A stretch of DNA of 64,000 nucleotides. Source: Hymenobacter persicinus. Lineage in GTDB: Bacteria; Bacteroidota; Bacteroidia; Cytophagales; Hymenobacteraceae. The stretch spans positions 1-64,000 of the forward strand of contig NZ_SEWE01000021.1 of the NCBI RefSeq assembly GCF_004167665.1, given 5' to 3'. The translations under genes were made by a program, and so were the position numbers. The notes beneath the pieces were generated by a model that was not told where the DNA came from, made no database searches, and was given only the letters and a program-made list of their open reading frames with translations. Of this stretch, positions 1 to 7,815 are shown in pieces. Each line of letters opens with the position of its first letter. Position 1 is the stretch's first letter.

Positions 1-1
1 C

Positions 2-1069
2 GATATCACGGACCGCAAGCAGATGGAGCAGGATCTGCGTGCCAGCAAGGAGCTGCTCGAGGCCGTGTTCCACGCCACGCTCGACAGCGTGCAGGTGTTG
101 CAGTGCGTACGCGACGCGGCGGGCGTTTTGCTCGACTTTGAGTGGCTACTGACCAACGAGGCGGCCCACCGCCTGCTCCAGCGCCTCGACGTGCGCGGAC
201 GCCGCCTGCTGGAGGAAGCCCCCGCCATGCGCACCAACGGCGTGCTGGAGCAGTTTCGCCGGGTAGTTGAGCAGCAGCAGCCCGTAAACTTTGAGCTGCT
301 CTATCCCAAGGAAGGCCGCGAAACCTGGTACCATATTGCCGCCGCCCCCTTCGGCGACGGCTTGGTAGTGACCTGGCACGAAATAACGGCCCGCAAGCAG
401 GCCACGGCCGAACTGCTGCACCTGCAGCGGGCCCAGCAGCAGGCGTTGTTCAACGCCGTGCTCGAAGCCCAGGAAACCGAGCGCCAGCGCATGGCCGACA
501 CCCTGCACAACGGCGTGGGGCAAACCCTGTACGCAGCCAAGCTGCAGGTCGACCAGCTGGGGGCCGGCCCCGAAACCCGGCTTCGGGCCAGCGCCCTGCT
601 CACCGACGCCATCCGGCAGATCCGTACCCTTTCCCACGAGCTGACCCCGACCGTGCTGGTGGAGTTTGGGCTGGCCGCGGCCCTGTCCGACATCGGTCGG
701 GCCTTCAGCAGCCGGGGGCTGCGGTTTCAGTGCTTCATCGACCTGGATGCGGAGCCGCCCCTGCCCCAACCGCTGGAGCTGGCCATTTACCGCATTGCCC
801 AGGAGCTGGCTCAAAACGTGGTGAAGCACGCCCGCGCCAGTGAGGCCAGCCTGGCGGTGGAAACCGTACCCGGCTTTGTGCTGCTGCGGGTGGAAGACAA
901 CGGCGTCGGCTTTGCGTCTACCCCGGCCCCGGGCGCCGGCATCGGCCTGCGCACTATCCGCGACCGGGTAGCCCTGCTGGGTGGTACGATAGACGTGGGC
1001 TCCACCCCCGCCTTTGGTACTTACGTGCGCATCCGCTTTCCCACTCCGTCTGCTTCCGAGCAAGTTTAG
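2..1069 (+). CDS. PAS-domain sensor histidine kinase (HisKA_3/NarL type), 5' partial
   Basis: The gene enters from the left edge: the frame is open from base 2 and reads DITDRKQMEQDLRAS, the typical end of a PAS domain, so the ATG at 23 is internal. A second PAS-like domain follows. The H-box ERQRMADTLHNGVGQTL (His codon at 506-508) is of the HisKA_3 class that pairs with NarL/LuxR response regulators. The HATPase domain shows an N-box (QELAQNVVKHA), a G1 box (VEDNGVGF) and a G2 box (GIGLRTIRDR). No membrane segment lies in the visible part, so it is probably a cytoplasmic or mostly cytoplasmic kinase. The C-terminus is complete, with no receiver domain. Its regulator is not in the window. 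Confidence 0.93.
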   Translation, partial: DITDRKQMEQDLRASKELLEAVFHATLDSVQVLQCVRDAAGVLLDFEWLLTNEAAHRLLQRLDVRGRRLLEEAPAMRTNGVLEQFRRVVEQQQPVNFELLYPKEGRETWYHIAAAPFGDGLVVTWHEITARKQATAELLHLQRAQQQALFNAVLEAQETERQRMADTLHNGVGQTLYAAKLQVDQLGAGPETRLRASALLTDAIRQIRTLSHELTPTVLVEFGLAAALSDIGRAFSSRGLRFQCFIDLDAEPPLPQPLELAIYRIAQELAQNVVKHARASEASLAVETVPGFVLLRVEDNGVGFASTPAPGAGIGLRTIRDRVALLGGTIDVGSTPAFGTYVRIRFPTPSASEQV

Positions 1070-1233
1070 CGGCCCACGGTTTTTTTGGAGTAGCCGGCAG
1101 CTCAATCGTTTGATTGCTAATCCTTAACCCTGAATCCGCACCGCCCTGAATGGGTGTTCCAGGGCGGGAGGGCGCAACCAAGCCCGGGGATTGTAGTTAT
1201 ACAGCCACACATCCGACTATACAAGCACTACGC

Positions 1234-1950
1234 ATGGAATCACTCACCGGAAAAATTGCCTTGGTTACCGGGGCCGGCAAAGGCATCGGGCGCGCCATGG
1301 CGCTGGCCCTGGCCCAGGAAGGCGCCCACGTGGGCCTGCTGGCCCGCACCGCCAGCCAACTGGAATCGGTGGCCAAGGAAATTGAGGCCCTGGGCGGCCA
1401 GGCCGCCGTCGTGACGGCCGACGTAGCCGACCGCGCCGCCGTGGAAGCGGCCATCGACCAGGTCAAGCAGCAGCTCGGCCCCATCGACATTCTGATCAAC
1501 AACGCTGGCATCGGCACCTTCGCCAAGCTCGTGGACATGCCCCCGGCCGAGTGGGAGCACATTGTGCAGGTGAACCTGATGGGAACCTACTACGCCACCC
1601 GCGCCGTGCTGCCCGATATGATTGCGCGCGAAACCGGCGACATCATCAACATTGCCTCCACCGCCGGACAGCGCGGCGCCGCCACCACCAGTGCCTATTC
1701 GGCTTCGAAGTTTGCCATTCTGGGCCTCACCGAGTCGTTGATGCAGGAGGTACGCAAGCACAACATCCGGGTGTCAGCCCTGACGCCGAGCACGGTGGCG
1801 ACGGAGCTGGCCATCAGCAACAAGCTCACCGACGGCAACCCCGATAAGGTGATGCAGCCCGAGGACCTGGCCGAATTCATGATTGCCCAACTCAAGCTCA
1901 ACCGCCGCATCTTTATCAAGGAAGCCGGCATGTGGAGCACGAATCCGTAG
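1234..1950 (+). CDS. SDR-family oxidoreductase (3-ketoacyl-ACP reductase-like)
   Basis: A 238-residue classical short-chain dehydrogenase. It shows the NAD(P)-binding TGAGKGIG motif near residue 12, NNAG, the catalytic Ser in NIASTAG and the YSASK catalytic Tyr-Lys pair. The length is normal for the family. The likely reaction is NAD(P)H-dependent reduction of a keto group; the substrate cannot be told, and similarity to FabG does not prove a fatty-acid role. The ATG at 1234 is chosen over 1150 because the Rossmann fold begins six residues after it and the extra N-terminus is not domain-like. It appears monocistronic, followed by a strong terminator. Confidence 0.93.
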   Translation: MESLTGKIALVTGAGKGIGRAMALALAQEGAHVGLLARTASQLESVAKEIEALGGQAAVVTADVADRAAVEAAIDQVKQQLGPIDILINNAGIGTFAKLVDMPPAEWEHIVQVNLMGTYYATRAVLPDMIARETGDIINIASTAGQRGAATTSAYSASKFAILGLTESLMQEVRKHNIRVSALTPSTVATELAISNKLTDGNPDKVMQPEDLAEFMIAQLKLNRRIFIKEAGMWSTNP

Positions 1951-1975
1951 CGGCTACTCACTGCCCTTCAGCCCC

Positions 1976-2013
1976 AAAAAGCCCGTTGCCGGAATCCGGC
2001 AACGGGCTTTTTT
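1976..2013. terminator. Bidirectional intrinsic terminator
   Basis: A perfect 12-bp stem (1981-1992 with 1996-2007) around the loop AAT, with an A-run before and a T-run after. It sits between the convergent SDR and antiporter genes and can serve both. Confidence 0.9.
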
Positions 2014-2040
2014 GATAATCCCCAGCTGGCGTCAGGGGCT

Positions 2041-3315
2041 TTATTGTTCACTTTCCAGGGTCAGCTCGGCGGCCGTGCGGCGACCGTGGCGGCGGTCCAG
2101 CCAATCCATGACTGGCGTGGCCAGCACCCCGTGCACCGTGATGGAAAGCAGCATGGTGAAGCCCGCAATGGCCCAGATTTCGTCGGCCTGCGGGAAGTCG
2201 GCCTTGCCCAGAGCGTAGGCCAGGTAGAAGATGGAGCCGATGCCGCGGATGCCGAAAAAGGAAATCACGCCCCGCTCGGCCAAGGTCACCTTCCGGGTGC
2301 CCACCAGCGTGAGCAAGGCACCCAGCGGCCGCAGCACCAGCACCAGCAGCACGCCCAGCGCCGCTCCGGGCCCGGTAAGCGGCTTCAGCAGCCCGCTCAT
2401 CAGCGCCCCGCCGAACAGAATCAGGATGACGACGATAAACAGCCGCTCCATCTGGTCAGTGAAGGCGTGCATCTGCTTGTGGTACTCGTGCGCCCGCTCG
2501 TAGCTGCGCAGGGTGAGGGCAGCAATAAAGACGGCCAGAAACCCGTAGCCGTGCAGCAGCTCGGTGACGCCGTAGGTAATCAGCGTCACGGCCAGCGACA
2601 CGAAGCCGTAGGCCGCGGTTTTGATGCTCACGCGCTTGGGCAAGCTGAAAATCAGGTAGGCCAGCAGCTTGCCCGACAGCCAGCCCAGCATCAGGCCCGC
2701 GGCCACCCGGTAGAGCACGTCAATGAGCAGCCAGTGCCAGAGCCGGTCGGTGAGCGGCATGGCGGCGGGCAGCAAAGCCAGGGCCAGGTACACGAAGGGA
2801 AAGGCCAGCCCATCATTGAGCCCGGCCTCCCCGGTCAGGGCAAAGCGCACGTTGTCTTCGCGGCCCTCGCCGGGGTCCCCCACCTGCACGTCGCCGGCCA
2901 GCACGGGGTCGGTGGGCGCCAGCGAGGCGGCCAGCAGCAGGGCCGAGGCCGGGGCCAGCCCCACCACGCCCCAGGCCACCACGGCCAGCCCGCTGATGGT
3001 GAGCACCATCAGGATCAGCACCAGCCGCAGCGGATTTTGCCAGGTCCGGAACGAGAACTTGCGGTCAATCTTGAGGCCGGTGCCGGTGAGGGCCACGATA
3101 ACGCACAGCTCGGACAAGTGAGTGACCAGCGTACCGTGCGCGGCGGGGTTGGCCGAGGGCAGGGCCAGCGGCAACGGCAGCGCGTATACGCCCATTCCCA
3201 GCAGAATGTAGAGAATCGGGTACGAGAGCGGGTATTTTTCCAGCAGGGAAGGCAGCCAGGCCACGCCCAGAATGGCCACGCCCAGCAGCATCACGGCAAT
3301 ATTGTAGAGCGACAT
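2041..3315 (-). CDS. Cation:proton antiporter (CPA1/NhaP-like)
   Basis: A 424-residue polytopic membrane protein with about a dozen hydrophobic segments. The motif ASLAPTDPVLAGDVQVG followed by LTGEAGLNDGLAFPFV is the conserved ion-binding core of CPA1 sodium(potassium)/proton exchangers: a TDPV element and a GEAGLNDG element with the essential acidic residues. Inner-membrane exchange of Na+ or K+ for H+ is expected, for pH and salt homeostasis. There is no C-terminal regulatory (TrkA/RCK) domain. It is transcribed alone, with an in-line neighbour 108 bases upstream. Confidence 0.93.
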   Translation of the reverse strand: MSLYNIAVMLLGVAILGVAWLPSLLEKYPLSYPILYILLGMGVYALPLPLALPSANPAAHGTLVTHLSELCVIVALTGTGLKIDRKFSFRTWQNPLRLVLILMVLTISGLAVVAWGVVGLAPASALLLAASLAPTDPVLAGDVQVGDPGEGREDNVRFALTGEAGLNDGLAFPFVYLALALLPAAMPLTDRLWHWLLIDVLYRVAAGLMLGWLSGKLLAYLIFSLPKRVSIKTAAYGFVSLAVTLITYGVTELLHGYGFLAVFIAALTLRSYERAHEYHKQMHAFTDQMERLFIVVILILFGGALMSGLLKPLTGPGAALGVLLVLVLRPLGALLTLVGTRKVTLAERGVISFFGIRGIGSIFYLAYALGKADFPQADEIWAIAGFTMLLSITVHGVLATPVMDWLDRRHGRRTAAELTLESEQ

Positions 3316-3423
3316 ACGCGGGAGAGAAGAATGGCGAGGTACCTGGATACGCAGCGGCGGCCAGCCCGACTAGAAAGCCGCGTCCCGAAACCCGATTTTT
3401 CAGGAGTGCGCTGGTCAGAATGG

Positions 3424-4389
3424 CTAGTGCAGGGGCCTCTTTTTCACCAGGCCGCCCTTGGTTTCGCGCACGCTGTGCATCACGATAAAGGCCTGCGGGT
3501 CAATCTTGTTGACTTCGTCGGTGAGCTTGGTCAGCTCCAGGCGGGTGGTAACCGTGAACAGGATATCGACGGCAGCCAGCTGGTGGCCGGTGGAGCCGAA
3601 GCCGCGCTTGCCGGCGTAGATGGTGGCCCCGCGGCCGAGCTGCTCGGTCACCATCTTGCGGATTTCCTCGCTGCGCCCCGACACGATGGTCACGCCGGTG
3701 TACTCCTCAATGCCCTCGATGATGAAGTCGATGGTTTTGGCCGCCGAGAGGTAGGCCAGAATCGAGTACAAAGCCGTTTCGACCGAGAGCAGCAGGGCCG
3801 CGGCCCCAAAAATCACCAGGTTGATGAGCAGAATCACGTCGCCGACCGAGAGCGGGGTTTTCTTGCTCAGGTACACGGCCAGCACCTCCGTGCCGTCGAG
3901 CACGGCCCCGCCGCGGACGGTGAGGCCGATGCCGGCCCCGAGGAAAAAGCCCCCGAAGACGGCAATCAGCAGCTTGTCCTGGGTGAGGGTGGGAAAGGAA
4001 ATGACGAGCAGCACCAACGCCAGGGCCACAATGGCCAGCAGGGTTTTGAGAGCAAACCCGCGCCCGAGCTGGAAGTAGCCCAGAACGATGAAAGGCACGT
4101 TTATCACCACAATCAGCAGCGACAACGACACGTGGGTAAGCTGGCTGGTGAGCAGGGAAATACCGGTCACGCCGCCGTCAATGAATTCGTTGGGCAGCAG
4201 AAATCCCTTCAGACCCAGGGCCGCCGAAAACACGCCCAGCACGATAAAAATCAGCTGCCCGAGTTGGCGCCGAAACTGCCAGCCCGTGGGCAGTTGCTCG
4301 GCCCGGTCGAGGAACTCGGGGGAAGGAGAAAAAGCAGCCGGCCCGGCCGAAGCCACCGCGCGGCGCTTCTTTTCCAAGTGGTTGTGCAT
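3424..4389 (-). CDS. YitT family membrane protein (DUF161 + DUF2179)
   Basis: About 321 residues from the ATG at 4389; an in-frame ATG at 4419 would add ten residues. The N-terminal half carries five or so membrane segments, with the family signature GLLPNEFIDGGVTG-like (here LKGFLLPNEFIDGGVTGISL). The soluble C-terminal DUF2179 domain reads GVTIVSGRSEEIRKMVTEQLGRG. The family is widespread in Bacteroidota and Firmicutes; transport activity is inferred and the substrate is unknown. Confidence 0.9.
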   Translation of the reverse strand: MHNHLEKKRRAVASAGPAAFSPSPEFLDRAEQLPTGWQFRRQLGQLIFIVLGVFSAALGLKGFLLPNEFIDGGVTGISLLTSQLTHVSLSLLIVVINVPFIVLGYFQLGRGFALKTLLAIVALALVLLVISFPTLTQDKLLIAVFGGFFLGAGIGLTVRGGAVLDGTEVLAVYLSKKTPLSVGDVILLINLVIFGAAALLLSVETALYSILAYLSAAKTIDFIIEGIEEYTGVTIVSGRSEEIRKMVTEQLGRGATIYAGKRGFGSTGHQLAAVDILFTVTTRLELTKLTDEVNKIDPQAFIVMHSVRETKGGLVKKRPLH

Positions 4390-4547
4390 AATAAGTTGGG
4401 GAAGCAGCATAACGCTCACAATTGCCCGGCAGGCATCCGGGGCCGGCTTGGTTCACCCAACCGGCCCCACGCCCCTGCCCCGACCACTCTGCTGGCGGCC
4501 CGGGGTCCGGAAGTAGACAAACACGAAAAATTTCCCGCGGGGCTACG

Positions 4548-4571
4548 GCGCTTTCCAATTGGGAAAAGCGC
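4548..4571. other. Hairpin between yitT-like and hypothetical gene
   Basis: GCGCTTTCC pairs imperfectly with GGGAAAAGCGC around AATT. It lies downstream of the minus-strand gene at 4607-4984. It has no long T-run, so terminator function is uncertain. I see nothing else in 4390-4606. Confidence 0.35.
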
Positions 4572-4606
4572 AACGCAGCGGCGCGGCACACGAAGTTTCG
4601 GGCGTG

Positions 4607-4984
4607 CTAGGGAGCCTGGGGCGCCACGGAGGCGCGCAGGAGTCGGCGCTGGGCCAGGCTGGCACCGGCCGGCGTGGGCCGGGCCGGGGCCGTGTAAGCC
4701 GGCAGCGTAAGCCAGTGGGGGCGCAGCGGCAGCAGGGCAAAATCCAGGGGCAGGTGGGGCACCAGCGGGGCCAGCCCCGGCGCGACGGGTGCTACCGCTT
4801 CCCCGTTCAGCAACAGCGGCTCCCCGAGCAGGGCCGCCTGGCTAGCGCGGTGCAGGCCGGCGGGCCGCACCACCGTCCCGACCGGCGTTGCCCCCGCCCA
4901 CTGCGGCGCACTCAGCAGCCACAGCAGCACCAGGGTCAGGAGGCTGCGGCGCAAAGGCGGGGCTATGACAACGGGTTGGGACAA
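4607..4984 (-). CDS. Hypothetical secreted protein (125 aa)
   Basis: No family recognised. The N-terminus has a positively charged stretch and a hydrophobic segment (SLLTLVLLWLLSAPQWAGA) that fits a Sec signal peptide. The mature part is rich in Leu, Pro and Ala with no Cys or obvious motif. A consensus Bacteroidota -7 box lies 64 bases upstream on the same strand (5048-5055), which supports a real gene despite the compositional bias of high-GC DNA. Confidence 0.55.
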   Translation of the reverse strand: MSQPVVIAPPLRRSLLTLVLLWLLSAPQWAGATPVGTVVRPAGLHRASQAALLGEPLLLNGEAVAPVAPGLAPLVPHLPLDFALLPLRPHWLTLPAYTAPARPTPAGASLAQRRLLRASVAPQAP

Positions 4985-5047
4985 GGCAAGGGGAACTGGT
5001 GAGCGGAGTTTCTACGTACGAGGGCTTCTTTACAACCAACGGCAGCG

Positions 5048-5055
5048 CAAAAGTA
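5048..5055 (-). promoter_or_regulatory. -7 box (TACTTTTG) for the 4607-4984 gene
   Basis: On the minus strand this is an exact match to the Bacteroidota -7 consensus TAnnTTTG, giving a leader of about 55-60 bases. No clear -33 TTTG is visible. The rest of the 4985-5208 spacer shows nothing I can name. Confidence 0.5.
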
Positions 5056-5208
5056 TTCATCGGCGGCAGTATTCGCCCCCGCGGCCCGGCGACGGAACTC
5101 CGGCGGCCCCGGCAGCTGTTGCCCACCCGAAGCCCGCCGGCCGCCGGCTTACAGTCGACCTTTTGGCCCGCGCCTTCGTATACTGCTTACCACCACCTAT
5201 CAACAAAA

Positions 5209-5457
5209 ATGAAAACGCCTTTCAATCCTTTGCCCGAAGGCTTGAGCGAAGCAGAGGTTTCTGCCCGGCTCAAGCGGCAGCGGTGCGCCGAATGGGGCGT
5301 GGCCGTGGCGGCACTGGGCGGCAGTCCTCCCAGTTCCGAAATAATTGCTGAACTCCAACGCTACGTCGACGGCGAAATCACCCTCGCCGAGTTTGCCTTC
5401 GCCGATGACTTCCCCGCCTACCAGGCCGTCGTGACCCGGGAGCGGCTGGCGGCGTAG
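5209..5457 (+). CDS. Small protein resembling a VbhA-type antitoxin domain
   Basis: 82 residues from the ATG at 5209. The C-terminal half (EIIAELQRYVDGEITLAEF) resembles the second helix region of VbhA-like antitoxins, which bind and inhibit Fic AMP-transferases. The inhibitory S-x-x-x-E-G element is not preserved: the equivalent stretch reads AVAALGG. No fic gene lies next to it. It could be an orphan or repurposed antitoxin, or an unrelated small helical protein. The coding call is supported by a plausible N-terminus and a strong terminator immediately after. Confidence 0.65.
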   Translation: MKTPFNPLPEGLSEAEVSARLKRQRCAEWGVAVAALGGSPPSSEIIAELQRYVDGEITLAEFAFADDFPAYQAVVTRERLAA

Positions 5458-5488
5458 CGGCCACCACTGGTCTTTGTAATTTGTAAAA

Positions 5489-5520
5489 GGCCCCGCCGGA
5501 AATCCGGCGGGGCCTTTTTT
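5489..5520 (+). terminator. Intrinsic terminator
   Basis: An 11-bp perfect GC-rich stem (5489-5499 with 5504-5514) around AAAT, followed by six T. It ends the 5209-5457 transcript. Confidence 0.88.
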
Positions 5521-5552
5521 GGTGGTTAACGGCTGGCCGCGGGGCCCGCCAC

Positions 5553-6815
5553 TTACCGCCGGCGGGTGGCGGGCTTTTTCTCCGGGGCCTTCACCATCGT
5601 GCCAAAAGCGCCCTTTTTCTCAAACGACTGAATCACCTCGTCCTCGACCGGAGTGCGCTTCACGGCGGAGTTGTTCACCCAGAAGGCGGGGTCGTACTTC
5701 ACGCTTTTGATGGCTTCCAGGTCGCGGTCCTGCACGCTCACGCGGGCGTAGGGCAGGCCCGTGGGCGTGGTGTTGGTGTCGTAGAAATAGGTGAACGAGG
5801 ATACGCTCAGCGGGGCCACGGGCTTGCCGGGGGTAATCAGTTCGGAGTTGAGGTTCACCTTCATGTACTCGAGCGGGGCCGTGGGCGCTTCGGTGGCCTG
5901 AAACGCCATTTCGAGTTCCAGCTTGGTGTTGCGGAACTTCTGGTTGACGTTGTTGGTGCTGGCCGTGAAGTTGGGCGTACTCATGCGGTAGCGGACCACG
6001 CGGTAAGTATCGATGTCAATCCAGACGGTGCCCTGGGCGCGGTACTTGGTCAGCTCGGGGCGGGTTTCGAAGTCGATTTCAGCAATGCCGCCCTTGAGCG
6101 AGTCGGCGCCGGCCAGCACGCCCTTGAGCTCGAGCAGGTAGTTTTTGAACACGTTCGGGCTCAGCAGGGCCAGCGACTTGGCCGTATCGGCATTGGCGTC
6201 GTAGAGGCCGTAGGACTTGGTGTAGAGCGAGAAGTTGGCGAAGCTGGTGATGCTGGGCACGGCGGCGTAGCGCCCCTGGGCCATGGTGGTGCCCTCGATG
6301 CGGGCGTTACTGGACTTCACGTTCCAGACCACTTCCTGGAGCTCGGTGGGCTGGTTGGCAATGCGGGTAATCTGGCGGTAGAAAGCCTTGCCGAAGTACT
6401 TGCGGCCGTAGTTTTTCTCCATTTCCTGGTAGGCGTGATTCACCAGCTGGTAAGGGTAGCTGCCGACTTTCACCTCGGGCAATTCCACCACTGCCGAGGC
6501 CAGCGGAATGCGCAGCAGCTCGGCGTTGGAGGTCACCCGCAGCGTGTCGCGCAGGTGGCCCAGCTCGGAGAGAATCAGCGTGACGGGCAGCTTGGGCACG
6601 TTCAGCGAGAACTCGCCGTCGACGTTGGTGGTGGTGCCGATGGTGGTTTTGTTGACCGAGACGCTGGCGAAAGGCAGGGCCTCCTTGGTGTCTTTATCGA
6701 TAATGGTGCCGCGCAGCTGCACCTGGGCCTGGGCGGCCTGGACGAGCAGCACCAGAGCCAGCAACAGGCTGAGGCGGCGCCAGGAAAACGGAAGGGAGGA
6801 AGGCAGGAAAGTCAA
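5553..6815 (-). CDS. Carboxypeptidase-like regulatory domain protein, secreted
   Basis: About 420 residues if the TTG at 6815 is the start. The next in-frame ATG upstream (6953) lies beyond a consensus promoter box at 6892-6899, so it cannot be the main start. A signal peptide (LSLLLALVLLVQAAQAQ) is followed by a CarbopepD_reg_2 beta-sandwich (LRGTIIDKDTKEALPFASV ... VDGEFSLNV). The rest is a long domain typical of Bacteroidota surface proteins with this architecture, here of unknown function. The protein ends in a basic KKPATRRR tail. Outer-membrane or periplasmic location is inferred. Confidence 0.85.
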   Translation of the reverse strand: MTFLPSSLPFSWRRLSLLLALVLLVQAAQAQVQLRGTIIDKDTKEALPFASVSVNKTTIGTTTNVDGEFSLNVPKLPVTLILSELGHLRDTLRVTSNAELLRIPLASAVVELPEVKVGSYPYQLVNHAYQEMEKNYGRKYFGKAFYRQITRIANQPTELQEVVWNVKSSNARIEGTTMAQGRYAAVPSITSFANFSLYTKSYGLYDANADTAKSLALLSPNVFKNYLLELKGVLAGADSLKGGIAEIDFETRPELTKYRAQGTVWIDIDTYRVVRYRMSTPNFTASTNNVNQKFRNTKLELEMAFQATEAPTAPLEYMKVNLNSELITPGKPVAPLSVSSFTYFYDTNTTPTGLPYARVSVQDRDLEAIKSVKYDPAFWVNNSAVKRTPVEDEVIQSFEKKGAFGTMVKAPEKKPATRRR

Positions 6816-6891
6816 AGCAGCCAGGATTGAAGATGAGCAGATAACGCGGACTCCCGTAACGGAGCCCGCGCCCGGGTTTGTACACGCTGCA

Positions 6892-6899
6892 CAAAAATA
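6892..6899 (-). promoter_or_regulatory. -7 box (TATTTTTG)
   Basis: An exact TAnnTTTG match on the minus strand, about 77 bases upstream of the proposed TTG start of the 5553-6815 gene. It argues against the upstream ATG at 6953. Confidence 0.5.
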
Positions 6900-7013
6900 G
6901 CCAAATCCGGGCCAGGCGCGGAAAATGAGCTGGGCAGGCAACCGGTTTTCCACTGTTTTTGCTTTAGTATTGTGGTCGTTTTCTTACTTACCTCTCTATT
7001 TTTTTTACGTCCT

Positions 7014-7670
7014 ATGCTGCTTCGTTACGCGGTCTGTGCTATTGCCTTATTTGCTAGCCAGCCACTTCTGGCCCAAACGGCTCCCACTCCCGCCAGCCGG
7101 TTTTACGTGGGCCTGCAGGCCGGCTTTCACCGCTATCTGATCGACTACCCTGGGCGCTACAATGAAATAACGGTGCTGCCGGCCCACTTGGTGGCAGGCT
7201 ACCAGGCAATGCCCCGCTTGGCCCTGCAGCTGGGGGCCAGCTACCGCCACGAGCAGCACACCTACGGCTCAACGGCTTCGCCTCTGCCCGGGGAGCCCGG
7301 CCGGCGCATGGAAGAAGACCACTGGACCACCGACGTTCCGCTGTCGGTCCGCTACTCGCTTACCCGCCAGCCCGAAAAGCGCCTGCAGTTTGACCTTACC
7401 GGCGGTATCACCTTGGTGTACTCCCGCTGGCTCTCTCAGACCACGACCGGCAAGGATGGGGTCATTATCGGCTCTGAGCGCATCGACAGCAAGGTGATGG
7501 ATCCTTACCTGACGGTTGGGGCCGGCCTGCGATACGGCTTCAGCCCGCGCCTGGCTCTCACCTTCGACGCGCAGGTAAACAAGCTCACTCTTACGGTCAG
7601 AACTGCGCCGGCCTTGGCCTTGCTACGCTACCCCTCGGTAGGCTTGGGCCTGCGCTACCGCTTGCGGTAA
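7014..7670 (+). CDS. Outer-membrane beta-barrel protein (porin-like, small)
   Basis: 218 residues from the ATG at 7014, which opens directly on a signal peptide (LLRYAVCAIALFASQPLLAQ). The mature part alternates polar and aromatic residues in strand-sized stretches (RFYVGLQAGFHRY, LALQLGASYRHEQ, YLTVGAGLRYGFS) and ends in a final strand GLGLRYRLR, as in OmpW/OmpX-like eight-stranded barrels of Bacteroidota. No specific substrate can be inferred. It is monocistronic, with a hairpin terminator after it. Confidence 0.85.
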   Translation: MLLRYAVCAIALFASQPLLAQTAPTPASRFYVGLQAGFHRYLIDYPGRYNEITVLPAHLVAGYQAMPRLALQLGASYRHEQHTYGSTASPLPGEPGRRMEEDHWTTDVPLSVRYSLTRQPEKRLQFDLTGGITLVYSRWLSQTTTGKDGVIIGSERIDSKVMDPYLTVGAGLRYGFSPRLALTFDAQVNKLTLTVRTAPALALLRYPSVGLGLRYRLR

Positions 7671-7692
7671 GCGGCACGGGCTATTAGTTGTT

Positions 7693-7724
7693 GAAAGCCT
7701 CCCAGGTTGGGAGGCTTTCTTTTT
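7693..7724 (+). terminator. Intrinsic terminator
   Basis: An 11-bp stem (7693-7703 with 7709-7719), loop AGGTT, then a T-run. It overlaps the ATG at 7723, so that codon is unlikely to start the next gene. Confidence 0.88.
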
Positions 7725-7815
7725 GGCCGCCGGGCAGACCCAACCGGCACCCCGGGTCCGGGCAGATTCCCCTAAATTAGCCGCTCAACTCCTACCTAAC
7801 TGCCACCCCCCGCCT

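Noticed and set aside
2044..4710. An 888-codon open frame on the plus strand
   Set aside because: It runs antisense through the antiporter and YitT genes and is rich in His, Gln and Gly. This is the usual shadow in high-GC DNA, where codon third positions avoid A/T.
6953..6953. ATG at 6953 as start of the carboxypeptidase-regulatory-like gene
   Set aside because: It lies upstream of an exact TAnnTTTG box, and the residues it adds are not part of a signal peptide.
7723..7723. ATG at 7723 as start of the GH3 fusion gene
   Set aside because: It falls in the T-run of the preceding terminator; the signal peptide begins about 93 bases later.
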